Source: Streptomyces sp. NRRL B-1347 (lineage in GTDB: Bacteria > Actinomycetota > Actinomycetes > Streptomycetales > Streptomycetaceae). Taken from it: DNA of 16,654 bases. The stretch spans positions 1 through 16,654 of the forward strand of contig NZ_JOJM01000118.1 of the NCBI RefSeq assembly GCF_000720325.1. Direction: 5' to 3'. The translations under genes were made by a program, and so were the position numbers. Below, in pieces: positions 9,610 through 16,416 of this stretch. How positions within the stretch are numbered: the first letter of the stretch is position 1; each line of letters starts with the position of its first letter. Under the pieces are notes generated by a model. The model made no database searches. It was given only the letters and a program-made list of their open reading frames with translations, and had not been told where the DNA came from.

Positions 9610-9650
9610 ACGCCGTCGCGCCCAGTGATCCAGGCGGGGCGTGACGGCGT
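9610..9650 (+). terminator. Hairpin after tniB, possible terminator or element-end structure
   Basis: ACGCCGTC at 9610-9617 is the exact reverse complement of GACGGCGT at 9643-9650, and inner GCGCC/GGCG bases can lengthen the stem. It begins 21 bp after the tniB stop. The right copy of the 13-bp direct repeat lies inside the loop and inner stem. There is no T-run. Confidence 0.4.
9628..9640 (+). repeat. 13-bp direct repeat, right copy
   Basis: Exact match to 6895-6907; see that entry. This copy sits inside the hairpin following tniB. Confidence 0.5.
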
Positions 9651-9705
9651 TCACATGTACTGCTCGCGGTACCGAAGGCGCCAGATACCGCCGAGTATTC
9701 CGCGC

Positions 9706-9828
9706 CATTTACCCGTCAAAGTCACAGACCAGCCGGTTGCCATCCCCTACGGTATCTACGACCTCGCCACCAACGCCGGCTGGGTGAACATCGGGACCGA
9801 CCACGACACCGCCGCGTTCGCCGTGGAG
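9706..9828 (+). pseudogene. Fragment of an ISAzo13-type (Rhodopirellula-type) DDE transposase
   Basis: About 40 codons read PVAIPYGIYDLATNAGWVNIGTDHDTAAFAVE, which I recognise as a central piece of ISAzo13-family transposases (typically PYGxYDxxxNxGWVxVGxDHDTAAFAVxxIRRWW). The match stops abruptly at Glu (9826-9828), where the expected IRRWW should follow, and the upstream side is also lost. It is a decayed insertion-sequence scrap with no capacity to act. Its frame is open from 9625 to 9849, but the flanks do not resemble the family. Confidence 0.6.
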
Positions 9829-10110
9829 CTATTGCCGGTTGGAGCGTGATGACTTTGGGTGTGACGCGTCTGGTCGGTTGCCGGTCGCGCGTGTTGATCC
9901 GGTAGGAAAGCTTCGAGGAGTACTTCGAGTCCGGCCGTTTGAGGTGCCGGTCCGCCTCGCGCAGGCGCCGGGCGCGTTGTCGAGTTTCCGGCGGACCTTC
10001 GCCGCCAGTATGGCCAGGAACATCTTGATCTTCTTGGGTGTATCGGCGCACTGGCGAACCACGCTGCGCCGGGTGTGCTTGAGGACCTTCAGGGGATGTG
10101 AACTGAGTTG
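9829..10110 (-). pseudogene. Frameshifted basic ORF of unknown function
   Basis: Two overlapping minus-strand frames carry coding-like, GC3-rich sequence. The upstream part reads LKVLKHTRRSVVRQCADTPK, then KIKMFLAILAAKVRRKLDNAPG. The downstream part, in another frame, reads EADRHLKRPDSKYSSKLSYR, then INTRDRQPTRRVTPKVITLQ. The switch falls near 9960-9970. Together they suggest one basic protein, now disrupted and abutting the ISAzo13 fragment. I do not recognise the family, and the limits are approximate. It may belong to a decayed mobile element. Confidence 0.3.
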
Positions 10111-10174
10111 TGTGCGATCGGTGTTTTGTTCCGTGGTTCTGGTTCCTGCCGTGGTTACTGTCGGTTGATGGCGG

Positions 10175-10405
10175 TCAGAGGGGGAGCCGGTCGCCGAACC
10201 GGATCTTGAACTGGTTCATGGCGCGGGTCCAGCCGAGGGTTCCGGTGCCGCGGACGCGGCCGGCGGGGACACTGCCGTTGCCGTCGATGTGGCGTCCCTC
10301 GATGTTGCGGATGCCGAGGTAGAGCATCTTGAGGGCGGCGTCGTCGGACGGGAAGTGTCCGGAGGTTTTGACGAGTTTGCGCAGGTTGCGGTTCATCGAC
10401 TCAAC
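10175..10405 (-). pseudogene. C-terminal fragment of an IS256-type (mutator) transposase
   Basis: About 76 codons read VESMNRNLRKLVKTSGHFPS through LKMLYLGIRNIE to a natural stop after FKIRFGDRLPL. This is the C-terminal signature of IS256-family transposases (xxIESxNxxxRKxxKxxGHFPxxxAAxKxxYLxIxxI...W..A.N.F...F..R). The catalytic core upstream is missing: sequence on the 5' side changes at about 10406, next to the stop codon of the small gene at 10413. The fragment is therefore non-functional and marks an old deletion or recombination junction. Confidence 0.72.
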
Positions 10406-10412
10406 TTGTTCT

Positions 10413-10811
10413 TTAACCTCCATCCGCGGCATACGGTGCCGCGGGGGTGTTCCAAACGGCGTCGTACTTCCTGATGATGGCCCGGAGCTCCCGGGCGCTT
10501 CGTGGTGACATGGCCTGCATCACGGTGTCGAGCAGGGCACGGGCTTCCAGAGGGTTGCCGCAGCAGTACCAGTGCGTGTTGCCCCACTCGTAGTCGTGCC
10601 ACAGCTGGCGCTCGGGGGTGCGGACGTAGTCCTTCCACAAACGTACGGCCGTGGAGACGTCCCCCGGCTCCAGATAGTTTCGCGTGCGCTCAAGGCGGAT
10701 GATCTCGGACAGCGCACGCCGGGACAGGCCATCGATGACCGGCTTTGCATCGTATGTCCGTTGCCGCAGGGGACGGGCGGCACGGAGGTGTCCTGGCCGT
10801 CTACGCGGCAT
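10413..10811 (-). CDS. Small conserved-looking protein of unknown function
   Basis: The ATG at 10811 opens a 132-residue frame with a basic N-terminus followed by a plausible globular region. Landmarks are AKPVIDGLSRRALSEIIRLE, PGDVSTAVRLWKDYV, RQLWHDYEWGNTHWYCCGNP and RSARELRAIIRKYDAVWN. The pattern of Trp, Tyr and Cys in the middle argues for a real protein. I cannot assign a domain; a helical fold seems likely. The last residues (PAAPYAADGG) run into the junction with the IS256 fragment, so the C-terminus may be truncated or replaced. It is the only non-transposition gene inside the island and may be a passenger of one of the elements. Confidence 0.55.
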   Translation of the reverse strand: MPRRRPGHLRAARPLRQRTYDAKPVIDGLSRRALSEIIRLERTRNYLEPGDVSTAVRLWKDYVRTPERQLWHDYEWGNTHWYCCGNPLEARALLDTVMQAMSPRSARELRAIIRKYDAVWNTPAAPYAADGG

Positions 10812-10967
10812 GGACCTTTCGGATCGTCGTCATGCCCGCCATGATGCCACGACGTCGAACAACGCCCCGAACGGCGTCACTCACCTGGGGATTCGCCGGA
10901 CAGGCGGACGGCCCTCGCATGATTCTGCGTTCCGCCACGGAAACAGCCCCATACGAAGGCCGCAGAG

Positions 10968-12044
10968 GTGAGTGTGCTGGACCACGATGCCCGGCGGGAC
11001 GCGTTCGACTTCACGTCACACTTCCGGGAAGACCTGTACGCGTGCCTGACCCGGCGCGGTGACACCCTGTTCGAGATCACGGACGCGCTGCTCTGCGAGA
11101 ACGGGCCGGTGACCTCGCCGGTCGATCTGACGCTGCTGGCCGAACACCGCCGCGGTCACGGCGCCCTCTATGACGCCCTGAACTGCGGCAGTATCGACGC
11201 GCCCGGGTTGCGCCGTGCGTTGGCGATGCTGCCGCAGCCCAAGGCCGCCGACAACCGGCTCGTCCTCGCGGTCGACGTGACCAACTGGCTGCGTCCGGAC
11301 GCCCCGTGCAGCCCCGACCGGCTGTTCTGCCACGTCTACGGACGCTCGGGTCGCTCCAGTGACCAGTTCATCCCCGGCTGGCCGTACTCGTTCGTCGCCG
11401 CCCTGGAGACCGGCCGCACCTCCTGGTGCCAGCTGCTGGACGCGGTCCGCCTCGGCCCCGACGACGACGTCGCCGAGGTCACCGCGGCCCAGGTCCGCCG
11501 CGTCGTGACCGACCTGATCGAGCAGGGCCAGTGGGAGGCCGGCGATCCGGACGTCCTGGTCGTCTTCGACGCCGGCTACGACGCCCCACGCATGGCCTAC
11601 CTCCTTACCGGCCTGCCCGTCGAGGTCCTCGGCCGGATGCGCACGGACCGCGTCATGCGACGACCGGCACCCACACTCAAGGAGTACGCCGCGGCCTACC
11701 CGCAGGGCGGGCGCCCGCCGAAGCACGGCAAGGAGTTCCGCTTCGCCAAGCCCGACACATGGGGCGAGCCCGACGCGGAAACGGTGCAGGTCACCGACCG
11801 ATACGGCACCGCGAAGGCCATGGCCTGGAACCGCATCCACCCGAGGCTGACCACCCGCTCGGCCTGGATCGACCACACCGGCGAACTTCCCGTCATCGAG
11901 GGCACGCTGATCCGCCTGGAGGTCGACCACCTGCCCGGCGGGCAGAGCCCGCTGCCCGTCTGGCTGTGGTCCTCCAAGACCGGCATGACCAGCGGCGACG
12001 TCGACCTGCGCTGGCAGGCATTCCTGCGCAGATTCGACCTGGAG
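10968..12044 (+). pseudogene. DDE transposase (IS4/IS701-like), 5' part, interrupted at its catalytic Glu codon
   Basis: From GTG 10968 the frame encodes 359 residues of an IS4/IS701-like transposase. D103 in LAVDVTNWLRP and D201 in VVFDAGYDAPRMAYLL fit the first two catalytic aspartates. The segment ends RWQAFLRRFDLE, where the family's glutamate motif (E-x-x-F-x-x-x-K-Q) begins. The open frame continues to 12443, but everything past codon 359 is antisense of the inserted recombinase element. The missing remainder is at 14553-14939 in the same reading frame. Joined, the two parts make 486 residues. As it stands the protein lacks the motif residues after the glutamate and should be inactive. 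Confidence 0.85.
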
Positions 12045-12070
12045 ATGAGTAAGCCTCAGTGCCGTCGTAG

Positions 12071-14272
12071 TCATGGTTCGGCGTCATCGGCGTGGGTTCC
12101 TTCCTTGTTCGGGATTATCGCGGCCTGCTGGTGGTCCAGCCAGGCTTGCCGGGCGCCATGGCCATGCGACTGTCGACGCAGGAGACGCAGTCGCTCGAGC
12201 TCCGCGGCGTCGGCGTGGATGGTCCAGGACCGGCGTCGGTCGCCGAGTTGGCGGGCGGTGACGATGCCGCGTTTGATCCATCCGAAGAGCGTGACGCGGG
12301 GCATGCCGAGGGTCCGGGCGAGATCGGTCGGCCACCATTCGTCCGGGCCAAGCAACGGGGCTGCGCGTCGCAGGGCCTGCTCCTGGCGGCTGACGCAGCC
12401 CAGCTCCTGCAGCAGTTTGCGTACGCCCTCGGCGCCGAAATGATCGCGGCGCTTGGGCGGGCGGAAGCCCTCTTGGTTGAGGATCTTCGCGATCGTCGGA
12501 GCCCGGTGCCCGGCCGCGGCCAGGTCTCGGGCTCGCGAGGCGAGTTGAGGAAAGTAGCTGAGCTGCTCCAGGCGGGCGACCGGGCGGACGAGTTCGCCAT
12601 CGGTGCGATGCCCGCCGGCCCAGGTGATCTGGATGGCGACGCGCTCGCTGTCGCCGATCACGGTGAGGCGGACCCTCTCGATAAGGTGGCGGATCAGCTG
12701 TTTGCGGTCCGCGTCTGTGGTGGTCGGCGCCTGCCAGACAGCAGGCAGATCGTCGGCCAGGACCCGGATCTGCTCGCATTCGGCGGCCGTCAGGATGCGG
12801 GGCTGGGCGGCGGCGAAGCGGTCGTACTCGTCGGCGAGTTGCTGGCGATGGGCCAGCGCGTTCTCCCAGTTCTTCTCCAGCTCACGCACCACGAGGCGGT
12901 TCTCGGGCTCGGCCAGCTGGTACTGGCGTCGGGCCCGGTCGGTGACATAGTCGGCACGTTCCAGGCGCTGGCGCCAGATCCGGTCGACTTGCTCCCGCCG
13001 ATGTTGGGTCTGCTCGGCGGCCTGGAGCGAGATCTCCAGGGCAGCAGGTGCCATCGCAGCCAGCAGCAGCTCGGTGACATAGCGGTCCACACACATCCCG
13101 GACAACTGTTGGCACAACTCGCCGCCGTAGTCGGCCTTGACACGGCAGCAGTCGTAGCCTGGACGGAGCCGTCCATGCTGGTCACGCTGGTAGTGCACGA
13201 CCATGCGGGTGTTGCAGCGGCCGCAGAAGATCAGCCCGACCAGCAGAGCCGGACCGTCACGCAGGGCACCCATGCTCTGCGAGCGGGCCCGGTTCGCCTC
13301 GATCCGGGCCAGGTTGCGCTCGTGACGCTCCATGCCGATATAGGCGGGCAGGACGCCGGGGAGATAGACCAGCCAGTCCTCGCGGGACTGTCGCACCCGG
13401 CCGGTGAAGGGACGCCCCGGTCGGCGTCGTCGGGGATCGAGGCGGCTGCGGCCATAGACATAGATGCCGGCATAAGCCGGATGCCGGAGCATGTTCTGCA
13501 CTCCGACACGGCTTGGACGGCGCCAGACCAGCTCACCCCGTTCAGGACCCTCACGTGCTCGGATGCCCATCTGGATGCCGTGATCGACGAGGAAGGACAA
13601 CACCGCGTTGATCGTGGCGAGTTCGTCGAAGAGGTCGAAGACCAGACGGACGACGGACTGCACCTGCTCATCCGGATCCAGAATGATCTCACCGGTCGTC
13701 GAGCGGAGATAGCCCACGGGCAGCGGCACCACGAGTTCACCGCGGCGGGCCTTGCTGATCCGGCCATTCCACAACCGCTGTTTGATCAGGTGCAGTTCCG
13801 CCTCGCTGATTGTGCCCTTGAGCCCGAGCAGCATGCGGTCGTTGTGCTCGGCCGGGTCATAGACACCGTCCGGGTCCGCCAGCAGAGCACCCGAGAGCGC
13901 ACACAGCTCGAGGAGCTGGTGCCATTCCAGGCTGCGGCGGGCCAGACGCGACATCTCCAGGCCAAGGACGAGTCCGACGTGGTCGAGGCCGACCTCGGAG
14001 ACCAGGCGCTGGAAGCCGACCCGGTCCACCGAACCGGAGGCTGAGTGCCCCAGGTCCTCGTCGATGATCAACACTCGGGACGATGACCAGCCCAGACTCA
14101 CCGCCCGTTGCTTGAGCCCGTACTGGAGCCGGGTCGACTCGGCGTGATCGAGGACCTGTTGAGGCGTCGACTGCCGGATATAGATCACCGCGAGTCGGTC
14201 GCGATGCGATGATTGGATCTTGCCGTCAAGACGATCCCATGGTGCCGTCATCGTCGCGCTCACCGAGATCAC
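12071..14272 (-). CDS. Large serine recombinase
   Basis: It is expected to catalyse integration and excision of the element that carries it. The 733-residue protein starts with a resolvase-type catalytic domain: S35 is the nucleophile in VIYIRQSTPQQ, with DEDLGHSAS near 71-79 and LEMSRLARR at 105-113 holding active-site arginines. A recombinase domain follows near 180-330 (VPLPVGYLR, NMLRHPAYAGIYVYGR). A zinc ribbon has C350, C353, C375/C376 and C387. A long charged coiled coil spans about 415-500. The C-terminus adds a helix-turn-helix-like segment (ARDLAAAGHRAPTIAKILNQEGF) and a MerR/excisionase-like segment (WWPTDLARTLGMPRVTLFGWIKRG), an extra region beyond standard phage integrases. The GTG at 14272 overlaps a small upstream stop; ATG 14251 (MTAPWDRLDGK) is an equally good start. 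All key residues are intact. Confidence 0.9.
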   Translation of the reverse strand: MISVSATMTAPWDRLDGKIQSSHRDRLAVIYIRQSTPQQVLDHAESTRLQYGLKQRAVSLGWSSSRVLIIDEDLGHSASGSVDRVGFQRLVSEVGLDHVGLVLGLEMSRLARRSLEWHQLLELCALSGALLADPDGVYDPAEHNDRMLLGLKGTISEAELHLIKQRLWNGRISKARRGELVVPLPVGYLRSTTGEIILDPDEQVQSVVRLVFDLFDELATINAVLSFLVDHGIQMGIRAREGPERGELVWRRPSRVGVQNMLRHPAYAGIYVYGRSRLDPRRRRPGRPFTGRVRQSREDWLVYLPGVLPAYIGMERHERNLARIEANRARSQSMGALRDGPALLVGLIFCGRCNTRMVVHYQRDQHGRLRPGYDCCRVKADYGGELCQQLSGMCVDRYVTELLLAAMAPAALEISLQAAEQTQHRREQVDRIWRQRLERADYVTDRARRQYQLAEPENRLVVRELEKNWENALAHRQQLADEYDRFAAAQPRILTAAECEQIRVLADDLPAVWQAPTTTDADRKQLIRHLIERVRLTVIGDSERVAIQITWAGGHRTDGELVRPVARLEQLSYFPQLASRARDLAAAGHRAPTIAKILNQEGFRPPKRRDHFGAEGVRKLLQELGCVSRQEQALRRAAPLLGPDEWWPTDLARTLGMPRVTLFGWIKRGIVTARQLGDRRRSWTIHADAAELERLRLLRRQSHGHGARQAWLDHQQAAIIPNKEGTHADDAEP

Positions 14273-14490
14273 CCCCGCCCCGACCGACCGGGGTGACCAC
14301 GATCCGGGCGGCCAGCAACGCGAGCAGATCCACGACCAGCCGGCGGTTCAGGTCCCGGACGACACTCCATTGCGGGATCTGGGGAGCTCAGCGATGCTTC
14401 CGTCCACCCAGACTCACCACCCTCGTCTTCCTCGGCCTCCCGCTCTTGCAATGCGCGGACGGCATCCGCGGCTGCGAGCAGGCCATCCAC
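14269..14490 (-). CDS. Possible small acidic protein upstream of the serine recombinase
   Basis: A 73-codon frame begins MDGLLAAADAVRALQEREAEEDEGGE, an amphipathic acidic helix, and turns into Arg/Gly/Pro-rich sequence of shadow-like composition. Its TGA overlaps the recombinase GTG (GTGA), which would couple the two. Only the first ~30 residues look protein-like. I recognise no family. It could be a leader peptide, a recombination directionality factor, or chance. Confidence 0.25.
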   Translation of the reverse strand: MDGLLAAADAVRALQEREAEEDEGGESGWTEASLSSPDPAMECRPGPEPPAGRGSARVAGRPDRGHPGRSGRG

Positions 14491-14552
14491 TCCTATGACC
14501 GGCGCCTGCCCCGAGCCGGACTCTCCTACGCATGCATTGCGGCCAGCTTCTT

Positions 14553-14939
14553 GAGCACACCTTCCGGTTCGAAAAGCAGACGCTCGGCTGGACCACCCTG
14601 AAGATCCGTACTCCCCAGGCCGCGGACCGGTGGACCTGGCTCCTGGTCGTCGCCCACACCCAACTCCGCCTCGCCCGGCCTCTGGCCGCCGACCTCCGTC
14701 GGCCCTGGGAGAAGCCGACCAAGCCCGAACGCCTCACCCCGGCCCGGGTCCGCCCGGGGTTCAGGAACATCCGAGCCCACCTCGCCTGTCCGGCCCGTGT
14801 TCCCCAACCTCGCGGCGCCGGTCCCGGACGGCCACCCGGGAGCAAGAACCGTCATCCCGCACCCCGCTACGACGTGGGCAAGACCGTCAAACGCCCCGAG
14901 ACCCTCAAGGCCATCGGTAGACCTGGCCGATCTTGGTAG
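14553..14939 (+). pseudogene. DDE transposase (IS4/IS701-like), 3' part after the insertion
   Basis: Starting with the right-hand GAG, the frame reads EHTFRFEKQTLGWTTLKIRT, followed by ADRWTWLLVVAHTQLRLARP and a conserved basic C-terminus (GPGRPPGSKNRHPAPRYDVGKTVKRPETLK) to a natural stop. E-x-x-F-x-x-x-K-Q is the third catalytic motif of IS4-like transposases. It completes the 5' part at 10968-12044 in the same frame. An in-frame ATG at 14532 lies in the inserted element and is not the original start. Confidence 0.85.
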
Positions 14940-15009
14940 AAAAAGAACAAGCTCAGTGCCCGTTTCCGAAGTTGCTGACGTGATCCCCTGGCGGGCCTAG
15001 CCTGATGGA

Positions 15010-15304
15010 GTGGCCGATGGTGACGGGCGGGTGCCTGCCCGGTACTGCCCGGCCTGCGGTGAACGGCTCCGGCCGGACGCCGGCCCGCGGGCCCGGTTCT
15101 GCTCGGCGGTGTGTCGCTCCAGGCAGTGGCATCACTGCCCAGCGGGTGAGGGCGAGGGTGACTGCGTTGCGGGATGCCCGGGACGCCGCCGAGTGCCCAG
15201 CGTGCGGGACGCGGTGGACGCCGGGGGTGGAGCATCCGGCCGGGACGGTCTATTGCTCACCAAGGTGCCGCACGAGGGCTTGGCGGCGGCGACAGGAGGG
15301 GTTC
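15010..15304 (+). pseudogene. Double zinc-ribbon ORF, frameshifted near 15135, running into the terpene synthase frame
   Basis: From GTG 15010 one frame gives RYCPACGERL and RFCSAVCRSRQW, a CxxC...CxxxC zinc knuckle. After about 15135 the sense moves to the next frame: RVRARVTALRDARDAAECPA, then CGTRW and VYCSPRCRTRAWRRRQ, a second knuckle of the same type. Skipping one base after CATCAC would join them into one protein with two matching knuckles. The second half has no stop before the terpene synthase ATG at 15305 and shares its frame. The family resembles small actinobacterial zinc-finger proteins of unknown role, perhaps nucleic-acid binding. Either it is a decayed separate gene or the N-terminal part of a fusion. 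No good ribosome site precedes 15010; the split transposase ends only 70 bp upstream. Confidence 0.5.
15294..15300 (+). promoter_or_regulatory. Strong ribosome binding site fixing the terpene synthase start
   Basis: AGGAGGG lies 4 nt before the ATG at 15305. It is nearly a full anti-Shine-Dalgarno match and favours 15305 over the upstream in-frame starts at 15005 and 15017. Confidence 0.75.
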
Positions 15305-16246
15305 ATGGAATTCGCACGACTGACCCAGTTGTTCCACTACCCGTTCCCGACTTTGTATTCGCCCTTCATCGACGAGATCCAGGAGCATACGGAACGCGTA
15401 TGGATCGATGGCGAGCTGCAAGGAGTGGTCTCCCCCGAGATCACCGAGGAGTACAAGAGGGTCAAGACCGGCCGCATGGCCTCGTTCTGGTACCCCACGG
15501 CCACCTGGGAGCGCCTACTGCCGCTGGCCCGGCTCTACCTGTGGTCTCTGTACAACGACGAGATGGGTGAACAGACCTCACGGACAGGCGTCCAGCAGAT
15601 CCGTGAAGGGTCCGTCGCGGTGCTACGCGGCCAGAAGACGGGCGCGGAATCCGGGGTTGTACTCGGTGACCAGCTGGAGAAGATCCGCAACGAACTCCTA
15701 CAGTTCCTCCCTGAGCGTTGCCTCCAACGTCTGGCCACCCACATGGACCGCTACTACGCCGGCCAGGAACTGGAAGCCGTCAGCCGGGAGGAGGAGCGCT
15801 TCTTCAAGGCGGACGAGTGCCTGGACATCCGCGAGCAGTCGCTCATGTCAATGCCCTTCTTCGACATCATCGAGGTCGATTCCCGGGTCGTCCTTCCCGA
15901 GCACGTACACGACGACCCGATCATCCAGCGCCTCAAGGTGCTTCAGACCCGACTAATGATCTGCATGAACGACGTCCAATCCCTGGAGAAGGACGAGAGG
16001 AACGGCCAGCACTACTACAACCTCACCAAGTGCATGGAGCACGAGTACGGGATCTCGCGAGCCGAGGCGATCCAACGGGTCATCACACTCCATGACGAGT
16101 ACGCCGCCGAGTACTTGCACCTCATGCACCATGGACTTCCCGACCTCGAAGAGTGGAACTACGAGGTGACCCGCTGGGTCCACCGGCTCAGTCTCTTCGC
16201 CTCAGGCTGGCTTGGCGCCGCATCTCAGACGACTCGCTACGACTGA
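15305..16246 (+). CDS. Class I terpene synthase with atypical metal-binding motifs
   Basis: It should ionise a linear prenyl diphosphate (FPP or GGPP) with Mg2+ and cyclise it. The 313-residue length is usual for a single-domain bacterial cyclase. Motifs fall in order: the Asp-rich site is LYNDEMGE (N84, D85, E86, E89) rather than DDxx(D/E); a pyrophosphate-sensor Arg is R176 in CLDIREQS; the NSE motif is NDVQSLEKD at 222-230 (N222, S226, D230, with E231 next); the RY pair is R311-Y312 near the C-terminus. First Asp to Asn and final Glu to Asp are conservative, so activity is plausible. No close named product family is recognisable, and the cyclised product cannot be predicted. The start is set by AGGAGGG. 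It reads in the same direction as the island, and a hairpin follows. Supply from the dxs operon 10 kb away is inference. Confidence 0.87.
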   Translation: MEFARLTQLFHYPFPTLYSPFIDEIQEHTERVWIDGELQGVVSPEITEEYKRVKTGRMASFWYPTATWERLLPLARLYLWSLYNDEMGEQTSRTGVQQIREGSVAVLRGQKTGAESGVVLGDQLEKIRNELLQFLPERCLQRLATHMDRYYAGQELEAVSREEERFFKADECLDIREQSLMSMPFFDIIEVDSRVVLPEHVHDDPIIQRLKVLQTRLMICMNDVQSLEKDERNGQHYYNLTKCMEHEYGISRAEAIQRVITLHDEYAAEYLHLMHHGLPDLEEWNYEVTRWVHRLSLFASGWLGAASQTTRYD

Positions 16247-16279
16247 TGAGGGACGGCATGCTCAACGGATCGTATAGTC

Positions 16280-16310
16280 GGATGCGGCGGTGCGTGACCG
16301 CCTGGCATCC
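16280..16310 (+). terminator. Hairpin terminator after the terpene synthase
   Basis: GGATGCGGCGGT (16280-16291) pairs with ACCGCC-TG-GCATCC (16297-16310) across a 5-nt loop, a 12-bp stem with a 2-nt bulge. It begins 34 bp after the stop. The absence of a T-tract is normal for actinomycete terminators. Confidence 0.6.
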
Positions 16311-16416
16311 GTGAGTGGACGTTAAGTCCGATCTTCCTCGGTTCGTGATCGCTCGATCGTGGTACTGATCTCCGCGCAGACCGCCTGGTGGGCATGTCCA
16401 TGTTGAGATGCGGGGT

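Larger units (their letters stand above)
6895..9640 (+). mobile_element. tniA-tniB type transposition module (ends unresolved)
   Basis: A DDE transposase gene and its AAA+ ATPase partner, overlapping by 4 bp, form the core of Tn5053/Tn7-like and Mu-like transposition modules. No tniQ, resolvase or cargo gene is present. I looked for terminal inverted repeats starting TGT and did not find a clear pair. The only flanking signal is a 13-bp direct repeat (6895-6907 and 9628-9640), which I used as provisional limits. True ends may differ. Confidence 0.55.
12045..14555 (-). mobile_element. 2.5-kb single-recombinase element inserted in the DDE transposase gene
   Basis: The element is defined by the split transposase. 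The left junction reads GACCTG-GAG followed by foreign ATGAGTAAGC; the right reads foreign CAGCTTCTT-GAG followed by the host sequence CACACC. One GAG copy belongs to the target, giving an insert of 2511 bp. Large serine recombinases exchange strands over a 2-bp core, so the crossover should lie within GAG. It encodes the recombinase at 12071-14272 and perhaps one small upstream ORF. The recombinase stop is only 26 bp from the left junction. Near the ends GCTT (14546-14549) and AAGC (12051-12054) face each other as a possible imperfect half-site pair. Confidence 0.8.

Noticed and set aside
9839..10168. 109-codon plus-strand ORF ending in a hydrophobic tail that might look like a membrane protein
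   Set aside because: Opposite a coding-like minus-strand sequence; the hydrophobic tail comes from T-rich DNA near the IS256 end.
12045..12443. C-terminal continuation of the transposase ORF past the insertion
   Set aside because: These codons are antisense of the recombinase element and show no transposase similarity.
12092..14044. 650-codon plus-strand ORF opposite the serine recombinase
   Set aside because: Long only because high-GC antisense frames lack stops; the minus-strand product has all recombinase motifs.
14556..15304. Possible terminal inverted repeats of the interrupted DDE-transposase IS
   Set aside because: Comparison of 10860-10967 with 14940-15005 gave only short GGGGAT-type matches, too weak to define ends.
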